56,678 bases of DNA from an uncultured bacterium (GCA_947364395.1 CANASS010000009.1:1-56678); one strand, 5' to 3'. Numbered from the stretch's first letter, positions 16,561 through 25,326 are shown. Notes: generated by a model not told the origin, from the sequence alone. Numbers and translations: made by a program.

Positions 16561-17988
16561 TTATGCTTGTTGTTCCTTGGGCAGGCTATTCTGCTCCTGG
16601 ATCTGGGCCCAGAGCTGCATGGCCACCACCAGGATGAAGGTGGCCACCGCCGGGGACACCAGGGCGTGGCCCGCGATGACGGAGATGGCGAAGCCCGCCA
16701 GGGTGCAGTACAGCGCGGTGGCGTAGCGCAGGCTGGCCAGCCGTTGGGCGGGGCGCTTGAAGAACTGGACCACGGCCCAGCCGATGAACCACAGATAGGG
16801 CGCGTAGTACAGGACAAAGCCCGCAATGCCGTGGCGGACCAGGACCCCCAGGGGGTCCAGCTCCACCATAAAGTACATCTCCCGGCTGTAGGCGGAGGCA
16901 TTGGCGTAGCCGATGCCCAGCAGCTTGCCCGGCAGGCCGCTCTCGGTGTACACCTGGACGGCGGGGGAGGCGCTGATGAAACGGCGGCTGAGGATCTGAT
17001 CCACCCGCTTCAGCACCGGGTTGGCCTTGATGAGCTCATACAGCCAGGTGCCGTCGGCGGCCCGCTCAATTTCCTCACCCCAGGAAGCCAACGTGATTTC
17101 CGGTTCATTCTCCAGCAAGGGCCCGTAAATGCGGTTCAGATAGCTCTGGAGGGGGGAGCCCAGGAAGGACGCCAGCGTGATGACCAGCATAACGCCCATG
17201 ACGGCGGCCTGGATGACATGCTTCCGGCTGGGCTCCCGGACCAGACGGACCACCTGCCACACAAAAGCGGCCACGCAGTACAGGGCGGTGAAGCCAAAGA
17301 TGATCTTGGTGCCCAGGGAGTTGGCGCTGATGGCCACGGCGACCAGCGCCCAGGCGGCCAGAACAGCCTTCCACCAGGTCTTTTTGGTGACGGTGGGGAA
17401 CACCTCCAGGCAGTACCAGATGGTGAAGGGGGCGGCGATGGCCATAATGCACCCCACCTCGTTGGCGGCGTAGAACCAGCCCCGGTAGCCGTAGCCGGAG
17501 TTGCCGTAGGACACGAAGCTGGTGCCGGTGGCCACGGCAATGGGAATGACGGAGGCGTACAGGCCCCCCGCCCAGGCGATGGTCCTGCAGGTCACCAAAT
17601 AACCGTATTCTTTGTAAACCGCCCATAGGAAGATGAGCACGAAGGGGGCGAAGAAGGTCTTGACCACCTCCTTCACGTTGCCCACGCACAGGGACAGCCC
17701 GCCCACGGTGAACATATAGACCATGAACAGGACCAGATAGCCCGTCAGCGCCCCGGTATAGATCATCCAGCGCTTTTTCCCCGGAAACTCGCTGACGAAC
17801 ACGGCGTACAGGAACACCAGCACGATGACCAGCGACCGGACCACCACTCCCACGGTGAGGGGGTGCTCCGCCTGGGCCCCCAGGCCGGTGAGCACGTCGA
17901 TCAAAGGCTGGCAGAGGATATAGACCGCCAGGATCATGGGCAGGCGGGCCCTGGAGGCGTCCTGGAGCCTCCCTCGGAGTTGATTCAT
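16561..17988 (-). CDS. O-antigen ligase-like polytopic membrane protein
   Basis: 475 aa with about 10-12 hydrophobic helices, such as LPMILAVYILCQPLIDVLTG, SLVIVLVFLYAVFV and AVLAAWALVAVAISANSLGT. A large loop around residues 280-360 (LNRIYGPLLENEPEITLA, RRFISASPAVQVYTES) and the pattern GxLLGIGYAN fit the Wzy/WaaL/TuaE superfamily, which joins polysaccharide or teichuronic-type chains at the membrane outer face. No other glycan genes are adjacent, although a WecB/TagA-type transferase is at 46594. The start has only a weak ribosome site (AGGATG). Confidence 0.75.
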   Translation of the reverse strand: MNQLRGRLQDASRARLPMILAVYILCQPLIDVLTGLGAQAEHPLTVGVVVRSLVIVLVFLYAVFVSEFPGKKRWMIYTGALTGYLVLFMVYMFTVGGLSLCVGNVKEVVKTFFAPFVLIFLWAVYKEYGYLVTCRTIAWAGGLYASVIPIAVATGTSFVSYGNSGYGYRGWFYAANEVGCIMAIAAPFTIWYCLEVFPTVTKKTWWKAVLAAWALVAVAISANSLGTKIIFGFTALYCVAAFVWQVVRLVREPSRKHVIQAAVMGVMLVITLASFLGSPLQSYLNRIYGPLLENEPEITLASWGEEIERAADGTWLYELIKANPVLKRVDQILSRRFISASPAVQVYTESGLPGKLLGIGYANASAYSREMYFMVELDPLGVLVRHGIAGFVLYYAPYLWFIGWAVVQFFKRPAQRLASLRYATALYCTLAGFAISVIAGHALVSPAVATFILVVAMQLWAQIQEQNSLPKEQQA

Positions 17989-18044
17989 AGCAACACATCC
18001 TATTTGCAGCGGAGGAACCGCGTAAATTGCTGAACAGCTTTTCC

Positions 18045-18073
18045 AGTATAGTATAACATGGCGGAGATTGCAA
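18045..18073 (-). promoter_or_regulatory. promoter of the O-antigen ligase-like gene
   Basis: TTGCAA (18068-18073), a 17-nt spacer and TATACT (18045-18050) on the minus strand, about 50 nt before the start codon. Confidence 0.7.
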
Positions 18074-18117
18074 TAAAAAAAGTCTCAAAAGAATGTGAAC
18101 ATTTTGCAAAGGCAAAA

Positions 18118-18165
18118 CGGCCCGCCCCGGCTTGGACAAAATCCAAACCGGAACGGGCCGCTGTT
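18118..18165 (-). terminator. terminator after the BlaI/M56 operon
   Basis: A long hairpin on the minus strand (CGGCCCGTTCCGG with CCGGGGCGGGCCG, inner TTTGGA and TCCAAG) followed by TTTT, just past the stop at 18167. Confidence 0.75.
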
Positions 18166-18166
18166 T

Positions 18167-18748
18167 TTACGCCTGGGGCTGTTCCTCCCGAAACAGGCCC
18201 CGCAGCTCGAACACCCCCGCCATGATGCACAGGGCGGTGATGAGGGCGGCGGCGCTCAATCCCAGGGCCGCATATCCCTGGAACCCGGCGTACCGCCCTT
18301 CGGACAGGTGCATCAGGACGCTGACCCCGGTGGTGAGCAGGATGTATACGGTCCTGCGGCGACGCAGGCGGCGGTCCAGACTGCCGCCCTCGGGCTGGCG
18401 CAGCTGGGCCAGCGCCGCCAGATCGGTGAGGAACTGGAAGTGAAAGTAGATGGCCGCCGCAGCCACGAGCAGGTCCAGAAACAGGATGTGGCCGCCCACG
18501 CTCCCGGGTACCCAGGACAGCAGCCAATCCGCCCCGCTCCACGCCGCCAGCAGCAGAGCCAGGGGCCGCAGCAGGGCCAAATCCCGGCGCTCCGGGGACA
18601 GATCCCGGATGGCGGCCACAAACAGCAGCCAGCCCACAAACCGGGGAGTGACGCTGACGGTTCCTATATTCAAATCAAAGTTGAGGAACAGGTATCCCCA
18701 GGCCCCGTTGGACAGGGCGCGGTACAGGCTCTCTCTGTCAGGGTTCAA
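18167..18748 (-). CDS. polytopic membrane protein of unknown function
   Basis: 193 aa from a TTG start overlapping the end of the M56 gene (TTGAACCCTGA), with GGAGG 8 nt upstream. There are about five hydrophobic helices, including RFVGWLLFVAAIRDL, ALLRPLALLLAAWSG, RRRTVYILLTTGVSVLMHL and LSAAALITALCIMAGVFELR. No enzyme motif is visible. Overlap with the BlaR1-like gene implies translational coupling and a role in the same envelope-stress response, but that is inference. Confidence 0.7.
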   Translation of the reverse strand: MNPDRESLYRALSNGAWGYLFLNFDLNIGTVSVTPRFVGWLLFVAAIRDLSPERRDLALLRPLALLLAAWSGADWLLSWVPGSVGGHILFLDLLVAAAAIYFHFQFLTDLAALAQLRQPEGGSLDRRLRRRRTVYILLTTGVSVLMHLSEGRYAGFQGYAALGLSAAALITALCIMAGVFELRGLFREEQPQA

Positions 18749-20657
18749 TCCACTCGCCTCCTTCCACAGGCAGCAGGGTCAGGCTCCCCTGGGGCTCGCC
18801 GTTGAGGTACAGCTCGGCCTCGTAGGAGTCGGGGAACTGGAACGCCTCGTTTTCGTCCCCGTCCACGCCGCCTCCGCCGCCGGCCAGGAAAAACCAGTTC
18901 AAGTCCTCCCCTTCCTGGTCCCTTGGGGCGCTCAAATCATGCTCGCCCCATCTGGCCTTCTCCGCCATTCCCCCGTAAACCGGGGCAAAGGACAGGCGGA
19001 TGCTGGAATACTGGTCCCGGTTGGCCGGGTCCCCGGTGTAGAGGGCGTAGGCCATAGAATTCCGGCTCACCCGGTCAAAGCTGCCGGTATGGGGCTTAGG
19101 GGTAGAGTCCAGGGAGCTGGAGATCCATATTCCGCCGCTGCCCTGGACCAGGGTGTTCACGGAGGCGGTGCTCTGCCACTGGACGCAGATGGTGAAGTCC
19201 CCGTGCTCCGCCTTGTACACCTTGGCGGGCAGGCCCAAGTTCCCGTTTGACCGCTGATCCCCCGGCGCCGCCCGAATGGACTCCTGGGGAAGGACCACCC
19301 AGCGGTCCCCCTCCTTCTCCGCCCGGAGTTTTTGGACCGCCAGCCAGCGCTCCGAAACCAGTCCGCTCCACTCCTGCCCGTCCGGCGGGCTGAACAGCCC
19401 GATAACCAGCAATCCCTCATAGGCGTTCTCTCCCACCGGGGTCAGGTTGTAAATCTGATAGCCGCCGGTGAGGTTCAGCACCTCCACCCAGTCACGGGAG
19501 GGCCAGCGCCAGTCCCCCGGGCCGTCTATGGGCCAGACCTCCGCCAGCTCATTCTGCTGGGACAGGGGGGCGCACATGGCCCGGTAGTCGGCGCGCTGGG
19601 TGAGCACCGCCTTGGCATAGGCGTCCAAGGCCCCGATATGGGTGGTGCAAGCGGTAGTTCGGGCGGCGGCCATGCGCACCTGGACGCTGCTGCCCCAGGC
19701 CGCGCCTACATCCTCCGCCCGAACGCCCACCACCAGGGGGACCGCCAGCACCAGGGCCACACAGGCCGACGCCAGGGTCATCCCCGCCGGGTAGCGCTTG
19801 AACCGGGCGATGGCCTCGATGCGCCGGGCGATGTTCTTTCCCCCGTTGGCGGCGGAGGAGGTGCCAGGGGTCCGGGCGTACTTTTCGTCCGCCATTTCTA
19901 ACAGGATGCGCCCATAGTCCCGGCGGGCCTCTCCCTCCAGCCGCTCCAGCACCCGCTGGTCGCACAGGGATTCCAGATCGCTGCCCGCCCAGTCGGCGCA
20001 CAGCCACAGCAGGGGATTGCACCAGTGGAGGCATCGGAAAAAGGCGATGACCCAGCCCCAGACCACGTCCCGGTACTTCAGGTGGAGCAGCTCGTGGAGG
20101 ATCACCTTTTCGTCGGTCTCCACCCCGGCGGGCAGGGCCAGCACAGGCTTGAGCACTCCGCAGACAAAAGCGGTGGGCAGGCCGTCCACCTCCACGGTGG
20201 GACAGCGGGGCAGGCCGTAGGCCTCCGCCACCGCCCGGACCCGTCCGGCCTGGGCGGGGCGGTCCCGCCTCAGCGCCAGCCGCAGGCGGATGTAGGAGAA
20301 CACATACCGGGCCAGCAGTACCACCACACCCAGAACGTAGGCCAGATAGAGCCAGTCGGATACCGTCCCCGGCGGGGCGGCGGGGGGTAGAGGGACGGGG
20401 GCGGTCACTCTGGCGAGGGTGCCGAACTCCCCGGTGAGGGCAGACCTCAGCGCCTCCACCCACAGGGGCCAGTTGACCAGGACATACCGTCCGCCATGCC
20501 CCGCCGGAAGCAGCAGGATGACAGCCAGAATCCCCCACACGGCGAACTGCCAGCGGGGGGACAGCTTATCCCGGAGCAGGGCCTTCACGGCCAGTAGCAG
20601 CGCCGCCACCCCGGAGGCGGTGAGGGTCTGCAATAGAAACGACCATAAATCCGTCAT
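18738..20657 (-). CDS. BlaR1/MecR1-type M56 membrane metallopeptidase
   Basis: 639 aa from ATG 20657 (GAGGAAT upstream). Four N-terminal helices enclose a cytosolic protease domain with the zinc motif HELLHLKYRD and the downstream acidic DLESLCDQRV. A further helix (ASACVALVLAVPLVVGV) then leads to a roughly 330-residue extracellular C-terminus. That domain is not an obvious penicillin-binding sensor (no SxxK/KTG triad was recognised), so the signal may not be a beta-lactam. By family knowledge it cleaves the BlaI-type repressor encoded just upstream. The repeat at 20663-20891 separates the two genes. Confidence 0.85.
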   Translation of the reverse strand: MTDLWSFLLQTLTASGVAALLLAVKALLRDKLSPRWQFAVWGILAVILLLPAGHGGRYVLVNWPLWVEALRSALTGEFGTLARVTAPVPLPPAAPPGTVSDWLYLAYVLGVVVLLARYVFSYIRLRLALRRDRPAQAGRVRAVAEAYGLPRCPTVEVDGLPTAFVCGVLKPVLALPAGVETDEKVILHELLHLKYRDVVWGWVIAFFRCLHWCNPLLWLCADWAGSDLESLCDQRVLERLEGEARRDYGRILLEMADEKYARTPGTSSAANGGKNIARRIEAIARFKRYPAGMTLASACVALVLAVPLVVGVRAEDVGAAWGSSVQVRMAAARTTACTTHIGALDAYAKAVLTQRADYRAMCAPLSQQNELAEVWPIDGPGDWRWPSRDWVEVLNLTGGYQIYNLTPVGENAYEGLLVIGLFSPPDGQEWSGLVSERWLAVQKLRAEKEGDRWVVLPQESIRAAPGDQRSNGNLGLPAKVYKAEHGDFTICVQWQSTASVNTLVQGSGGIWISSSLDSTPKPHTGSFDRVSRNSMAYALYTGDPANRDQYSSIRLSFAPVYGGMAEKARWGEHDLSAPRDQEGEDLNWFFLAGGGGGVDGDENEAFQFPDSYEAELYLNGEPQGSLTLLPVEGGEWIEP

Positions 20658-20662
20658 AACAC

Positions 20663-20891
20663 CATTCCTCATATACCTCAGACTGCCGTTACCGGGCGTG
20701 TGCCTTGCAGGTTCACGCCCCGAACGTTAGCGAATTAAAGTTCTTTTCGGTTCCTTTTCTTTCAAGAAAGCGGCCCGCAAAATCATTCCTCATATACCTC
20801 AGACTGCCGTTACCGGGCGGATGCCTTGCAGGTTCACGCCCCGAACGTCAGCGAATTAAAGTTCTTTTCGGTTCCTTTTCTTTCAAGAAAA
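20663..20891. repeat. two-copy tandem direct repeat, 121-bp period
   Basis: The segment beginning CATTCCTCATATACCTCAGA occurs at about 20663 and again at about 20784, near identical through GAATTAAAGTTCTTTTCGG and the CTTTTCTTTCAAGAAA hairpin. It occupies the blaI-M56 spacer. The first copy carries the ribosome site of the M56 gene. Confidence 0.85.
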
Positions 20892-20896
20892 GGAAC
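20871..20896. repeat. palindromic element of the TTTTCTT/AAGAAAA family
   Basis: GTTCCTTTTCTT (20871-20882) and AAGAAAAGGAAC (20885-20896), overlapping the blaI stop. Similar hairpins recur at 25098, 30041, 30071, 30199, 31952 and 34278. It may act as a terminator. Confidence 0.75.
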
Positions 20897-21261
20897 TAGA
20901 CCTCCATCTCGTCCAGTAGGCGGCGGAGTCTGCCCCGTTCCTCCGGGGAGATGGGCTTTTCCTTCAAGAAGGCCGCCACCAGGTCCCCGGTGGCGCCCCG
21001 GTACACCTGGCGCAGGAAGCTGTCCCGGGCCTGGGCCTGACAGTCCTCCCGGCTCAGGGACGCCCGGTAGCGCCGGGGATACCCCTCCTTTTCAATGTCC
21101 ACCAGCCCCTTGGCCTCCATCCGGGTCAGGTAGGTGAGCACCGTGTTCCGATTCCACCCGGTCTCCCCCTGGAGGGCCTGGGTCAGCTCCCCCAGCGCGG
21201 CCCCGCCGCTGTCCCACAGCACCCCTAAAACCAGCCACTCCCGTTCCGACAGCTTCAGCAT
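20896..21261 (-). CDS. BlaI/MecI-family repressor
   Basis: 121 aa. A winged-helix N-terminus (LSEREWLVLGVLWDSGGAAL, then WNRNTVLTYLTRMEAKGLVD) is followed by the dimerisation/cleavage region (SFLRQVYRGATGDLVAAFL). Such repressors are dimers released when the M56 partner cleaves them. The gene is autoregulated, judging by the paired operator over its promoter. It is likely the first gene of an operon with the M56 peptidase and the small membrane protein. Confidence 0.92.
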   Translation of the reverse strand: MLKLSEREWLVLGVLWDSGGAALGELTQALQGETGWNRNTVLTYLTRMEAKGLVDIEKEGYPRRYRASLSREDCQAQARDSFLRQVYRGATGDLVAAFLKEKPISPEERGRLRRLLDEMEV

Positions 21262-21268
21262 AGCAAGA

Positions 21269-21313
21269 CCTCCTACAGGTGTAGTATTTTCTATATACTA
21301 CACCTGTAGGAGG
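21269..21313. promoter_or_regulatory. BlaI-type double operator
   Basis: 18-bp perfect arms (21269-21286 and 21296-21313) around a 9-bp spacer. Each arm holds a TACA-N2-TGTA dyad (CTACAGGTGTAG and CTACACCTGTAG), the known core of BlaI/MecI operators. It covers the -10 of the promoter. Confidence 0.88.
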
Positions 21314-21323
21314 CCGCTGTCAA
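21295..21323 (-). promoter_or_regulatory. promoter of the blaI operon
   Basis: TTGACA (21318-21323), a 17-nt spacer and TAGTAT (21295-21300) on the minus strand. The operator overlaps both the -10 and the start region. Confidence 0.8.
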
Positions 21324-21374
21324 GGAAAAATAAAAGCCGCCCGCCCCAGCTTGGGGCGGACAGCGTACATTCTT

Positions 21375-23132
21375 TTACGCGGTGGCACTCTTGAGGTATT
21401 TTTCCTGGTAAAAGGCCAGCCACTTGCGGAACTCCGGCTGGTCGCCCTGGCGCACGTCCCGGGCGTAGTCGTGGAACTGCAGGTCGGCGTACCGCAGCTC
21501 CAGCACCGCCAGGGCCACGTTGGAACAGTGGGCCGCTACGCGCTCAAAGTTGTTGATGAGGTCGTTGAGGATGAAACCCATCTCCAGGGTGCAGGCCCCG
21601 TTTTGCAGGCGGCGGATGTGGCCCAGCTTCATCTTCTCCAGCATGGTGCTGATAACCTCCTCCAGCGGCTCCACCTGCTGGGCCAGCCGGATGTCCTCCA
21701 GGGTCAGGGCCCGCTGGGCCAGGTCCACAATCTCCCGCACCGCGTCGGCGGCCCGGGTCATATCCTCCAGCCCGTCAGGGGAAAAGCCGATGCCCTTCTC
21801 CTCCATCTCCTTGGCCAGGGCGGCCAGATTCACCGCATGGTCGGAGATGCGCTCCAGGTCGGTGAGACAGTGGAGGTAATGAGAGCTGATGAGGGTCTCC
21901 CGCTCGTTGAGCCCCCGGCTGTTCAGGTGGAACAGGTAATTGCCCAGCTGGTCCTCGTAGCGGTCCACCACGTTCTCCCGGCTGAGGATCTTGTCATACT
22001 TCTCCTGACTGAACTTGGTGAACAGGTCGATGGAGCGCTCCAGGTTCTTCACGGCGGCGCCGGCCATGCGGACCACGGTGCGGCCGCTCTGCTCCAGGGC
22101 CAGGGGGGGATAGTCCAGGAAGATCTCGTCCAGCAGGTTCTCCTGGTCCTCCTCGTCATCCTCAGAGCGCTCCTCCCTGATGGTGAGCACCGCCAGCCGC
22201 ACCAGCCCCCCGGTGAAGGGCAGCTGCACCAAAGTGGCGGCCACCTTGAACACCGTGTTGAACACGGCGATGCCGAAAGCGGAGGCGGGCAGGACCATAA
22301 AGTCAAAGCCCAGGAAGGCGTGGGCCAGATAGAAGGGCACCATGAACAAGGCCGAGCCCACGATGTTGAAATACAGGTAGATGATGGCGGTGCGCTTGCC
22401 GTTGGCGTTGGTCCCGATGGCGGACAGCAGCACCGGCACGCAGGCGCCGATACACATGCCCAGCACCATGGGAATAGCTACCTCATAGCTGATGGCCCCG
22501 GTGGCGGACAGCGCCTGCAAGATGCCAATGGAGGCGGAGGAGGACTGGATCACCGCCGTCACCAGCACGCCGATGAGCAGGGACACCACCGGATTGGCGG
22601 CGGCGGAGATGAACTGCAAAAAGGCCTCGTTTTCCTTCAGCGGATCCATGGCGGAGCTCATGGTCTGCATACCGCTCATGAGCACCGAGAAGGCCAGCAG
22701 GATCAGCCCGATGTTTTTCTGGGTCTGCTTTCGGCAGAAAAAGTATAGTATGATACCGATAAAGGCGATGAAGGCAAACACGGTGGCGGAGGTAAAGCCG
22801 CCCTCCCCCTCCACATTGGCCAGGGTGAGCACCCAGCCTGTGGCGGTGGTGCCGATGTTGGCCCCCATGACGATGCCCACGGCGTTGGCCAGCTGCATGA
22901 TGCCCGCGTTGACAAAACCAACCACCATGACCGTGGTGGCGGAGGAGGACTGGATCACCGCCGTCACCAGCGCACCCAGCAGCACGCCCTTGACAGGATT
23001 GGAGGTGAGCTTGCCCAGCACTGTCTCCAGCTTGCTGCCCGCCACCTTTTTCAGTCCGTCTCCCAGCAGGGTCATGCCGAACAGGAAGAAAGCCAGCCCG
23101 CCCAGCAGCGAAATGATGTCCGCAATACCCAT
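21375..23132 (-). CDS. Na+/phosphate cotransporter family protein with PhoU-like domain
   Basis: 585 aa. Two inverted NptA/PNaS repeats carry the QSSSA signature (VTAVIQSSSATTVMVVGFVN, then VTAVIQSSSASIGILQALS). GANIGTTATGW lies between helices. A cytosolic PhoU-like helical domain runs from about residue 340 (LERISDHAVNLAALAKEMEE). It probably imports phosphate with sodium. It is a single gene convergent to nothing nearby, with upstream DNA shared with spoIVA. Confidence 0.92.
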   Translation of the reverse strand: MGIADIISLLGGLAFFLFGMTLLGDGLKKVAGSKLETVLGKLTSNPVKGVLLGALVTAVIQSSSATTVMVVGFVNAGIMQLANAVGIVMGANIGTTATGWVLTLANVEGEGGFTSATVFAFIAFIGIILYFFCRKQTQKNIGLILLAFSVLMSGMQTMSSAMDPLKENEAFLQFISAAANPVVSLLIGVLVTAVIQSSSASIGILQALSATGAISYEVAIPMVLGMCIGACVPVLLSAIGTNANGKRTAIIYLYFNIVGSALFMVPFYLAHAFLGFDFMVLPASAFGIAVFNTVFKVAATLVQLPFTGGLVRLAVLTIREERSEDDEEDQENLLDEIFLDYPPLALEQSGRTVVRMAGAAVKNLERSIDLFTKFSQEKYDKILSRENVVDRYEDQLGNYLFHLNSRGLNERETLISSHYLHCLTDLERISDHAVNLAALAKEMEEKGIGFSPDGLEDMTRAADAVREIVDLAQRALTLEDIRLAQQVEPLEEVISTMLEKMKLGHIRRLQNGACTLEMGFILNDLINNFERVAAHCSNVALAVLELRYADLQFHDYARDVRQGDQPEFRKWLAFYQEKYLKSATA

Positions 23133-23376
23133 GTAACTCGTCCCTTCCGGCGGGTCCCGCCCGCTCTTCGGATGTCAACTGCTTACGAACGAAATCATTG
23201 TATCATACCTTTCTATCAATTTCCTGCCTTTTTTATAATTTCTCTATGTTGTCGAAATTTAGGGCCCCGATGGTCATTTTTTTGACAAATTAGAAAAAGG
23301 CGCCGGACAGACAAGGCATATTTCCAGGCAGAGTCCCATACAAATGGAACTGAGCATGCGTGAGGAGGGTTCAGCT

Positions 23377-24852
23377 TTGGAAAATAAACTGTATGAGGAT
23401 ATCGCCCAGCGCACCCAGGGCGATATCTATATCGGGGTGGTGGGCCCCGTGCGCACGGGGAAGTCCACCTTCATCAAGCGGTTCATGGAGACCCTGGTGC
23501 TGCCCAAGATCGAAAACAGCTTTATCCGGGACCGGGCCCGGGATGAGCTGCCCCAGAGCGGGTCGGGCCGGGTGGTGATGACCGCCGAGCCCAAGTTCGT
23601 CCCCGAGGACGCGGTGGAGATGGCCATGGAGGACGGGGGGGTGTTCTCCGTCCGGCTCATCGACTGCGTGGGCTACATGGTGCCCAGCGCCCTGGGCCAG
23701 CTGGACGGGGAGCAGCCCCGGATGGTCACCACCCCCTGGTTCGACCACGAGATCCCCATGACCCAGGCGGCGGAATACGGCACCCAGAAGGTCATCACCG
23801 ACCACTCCACCATCGGCATCGTGGTCACCACCGACGGCTCGGTCACCGACATCCCCCGGGAGGACTATTTGGAGGCGGAAGAGCGGGTCATCAGCGAGCT
23901 GAAAAGCCTGGGCAAGCCCTTTATGGTGCTGCTCAACTCCGCCCAGCCCTACGGCGAGCGGGCCCAGACCCTTCAGGCGGACATCGCCGAGCGGTACGAC
24001 GTGACCTGCCTGGCCGCCAACTGCCTCACCCTGGACGAGGGGGCGGTGAGCGAGATCATCCGGGCGGTGCTCCACGAGTTCCCCTTGAAGCAGATGGATT
24101 TATTCCTTCCCCCTTGGGTGGACGTTCTGCCCTTCGACCACCCCATCAAAAGCGGCCTGTACGCCATGATCCGGGAGGAGACGGCGGGGCTGCTCCGCCT
24201 GCGGGACGCGGAAGGGGCCGTGCTGGCCATGGGCGACCGGGAGGAGGTGAGCTCCGCCGTCCTCAACCGGATGGACATGGGCAGCGGGGTGGTCACCGCC
24301 ACGCTGGAACTGCCCAGGGGCCTGTTCTACTCCACTGTGTCCGAGCGGTGCGGGCTGGAAATCCGGGACGACGGCGACCTCATCGACCAGCTCACCCAGA
24401 TGGCCGCCATGAAACGCAGCTACGAGAAGGTGGAGGGTGCGTTGAAACAGGTGGAGGCCACCGGCTACGGCATCGTCATGCCCGACCCGGAGGAAATGTC
24501 CCTGGAGGAACCGGAGATCGTCAAGCAGGGCGGGCGGTACGGCGTGCGGCTCAAGGCGTCCGCGCCGTCCATCCACATGATGCGGGCGGATATCCGGGCG
24601 GAGGTCTCCCCCATCATGGGCACCGAAAAGCAGTCGGAGGAGATGGTGGACTACCTGCTGCGGCAGTTCGAGGGGGACACCGGAAAAATCTGGGACTCCA
24701 ATATTTTTGGGCGCTCCTTCCACGAGCTGGTGGGCGAGGACCTGAACGGCAAGCTCAAGCGTATGCCCGAGGAGGCCCGGGAAAAGCTGCGGGAAACCCT
24801 CCAGCGGATCATCAACGAGGGGTCCGGCGGGCTGATCTGCATTATATTATAA
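23377..24852 (+). CDS. spoIVA: stage IV sporulation protein A (spore coat ATPase)
   Basis: 491 aa from TTG 23377, with GGAGGG 7 nt upstream. This start gives MENKLYEDIAQRTQGDIYIG, matching the family N-terminus and the roughly 492-aa usual length. Walker A is GPVRTGKSTFIKRF, and DCVGYMVPSALG is a switch-type motif. The C-terminal tail GGLICIIL fits the membrane-proximal anchor that binds SpoVM. It polymerises on the forespore surface by ATP hydrolysis as the coat basement layer. Its presence shows the organism forms endospores. A SigE promoter is expected, but I could not place one with confidence in 23133-23376. Confidence 0.96.
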   Translation: MENKLYEDIAQRTQGDIYIGVVGPVRTGKSTFIKRFMETLVLPKIENSFIRDRARDELPQSGSGRVVMTAEPKFVPEDAVEMAMEDGGVFSVRLIDCVGYMVPSALGQLDGEQPRMVTTPWFDHEIPMTQAAEYGTQKVITDHSTIGIVVTTDGSVTDIPREDYLEAEERVISELKSLGKPFMVLLNSAQPYGERAQTLQADIAERYDVTCLAANCLTLDEGAVSEIIRAVLHEFPLKQMDLFLPPWVDVLPFDHPIKSGLYAMIREETAGLLRLRDAEGAVLAMGDREEVSSAVLNRMDMGSGVVTATLELPRGLFYSTVSERCGLEIRDDGDLIDQLTQMAAMKRSYEKVEGALKQVEATGYGIVMPDPEEMSLEEPEIVKQGGRYGVRLKASAPSIHMMRADIRAEVSPIMGTEKQSEEMVDYLLRQFEGDTGKIWDSNIFGRSFHELVGEDLNGKLKRMPEEAREKLRETLQRIINEGSGGLICIIL

Positions 24853-24925
24853 GGAATACAGCGGGCGGTACAGGAACGCACTGTGCCGCCCTTAAACATT
24901 AATAGAAAAAATTTCAAATTCCAGT

Positions 24926-24954
24926 TTGACAACCAGACGCCCCTATGCTATACT
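24926..24954 (+). promoter_or_regulatory. promoter of the second c-di-GMP surface locus
   Basis: TTGACA (24926-24931), a 17-nt spacer and TATACT (24949-24954). The start near 24961 coincides with the first aptamer. There is no inverted-repeat switch here, unlike the locus at 6255. Confidence 0.85.
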
Positions 24955-24960
24955 AGAAGT

Positions 24961-25057
24961 TATAACAAGGGCAAATTCGGTGAAAACCGGCGGCGCAAAG
25001 CTGAAGGGCCGTTTCCTTTGGAGACGGCGGCCAATTGCGGACGGCTCCCAGCAACGT
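24961..25057 (+). ncRNA. c-di-GMP-I-like (GEMM) aptamer, first of two
   Basis: GGGCAAATTCGGTGAAAACC, then GGCGGCGCAAAGC, a second hairpin (GGCCGTTTCC with GGAGACGGCGGCC) and a 3-prime strand CGGACGGCTCCC. It shares the variant GCGGCGCAAAG box with the first aptamer of the other locus. It is followed 20 nt later by a strong terminator, so it is probably a transcriptional switch. Confidence 0.72.
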
Positions 25058-25077
25058 CTTTAGATTGGTTTACTTTA

Positions 25078-25105
25078 GAGGCTGCGCCTAGGCGCAGCCT
25101 CTTTT
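25078..25105 (+). terminator. riboswitch-associated intrinsic terminator
   Basis: GAGGCTGCGCC (25078-25088), TA, GGCGCAGCCTC (25091-25101), TTTT. It lies between the two aptamers and would stop transcription before the surface gene. Confidence 0.85.
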
Positions 25106-25125
25106 CTTGTTCACAAGAAAAGAGG
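25098..25125 (+). promoter_or_regulatory. competing hairpin overlapping the terminator
   Basis: CCTCTTTTCTTG (25098-25109) and CAAGAAAAGAGG (25114-25125). It uses the last bases of the terminator stem plus its U-tract, so the two structures exclude each other in part. It may be an antiterminator or a copy of the dispersed palindrome family. Confidence 0.5.
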
Positions 25126-25198
25126 GGCCTTTGAAAAACGAGGAAAGAAGGTGGATCGTGACAAAAATGGGGCCTAATTAACCCCAGCGATTTTCTGA

Positions 25199-25295
25199 AA
25201 AAAGGCAAACCATTTGAAAGGATGGGACGCAAAGGCATGGGGGCTAATGCCGGCGCGGAATTTGCACCGGCAACGCCAGCCCGCCCGCCAGAATT
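25199..25295 (+). ncRNA. c-di-GMP-I (GEMM) aptamer, second of two
   Basis: AAGGCAAACCATTTGAAAGG, then ATGGGACGCAAAGGC, GGGGGCTAATGCCGG and a closing CCGGCAACGCCAGCCCG. This is a near-canonical GEMM-I core. It ends about 20 nt before the GGAGG of the surface gene with no terminator in between, so control of translation is the likelier output. Confidence 0.88.
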
Positions 25296-25326
25296 TCAAC
25301 CCCTACATTACATAGGAGGAGAAATG

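Noticed and set aside
23133..23376. SigE-type promoter for spoIVA
   Set aside because: CATATT and GTCATT-like pieces exist but at wrong spacing; no convincing pair was found.
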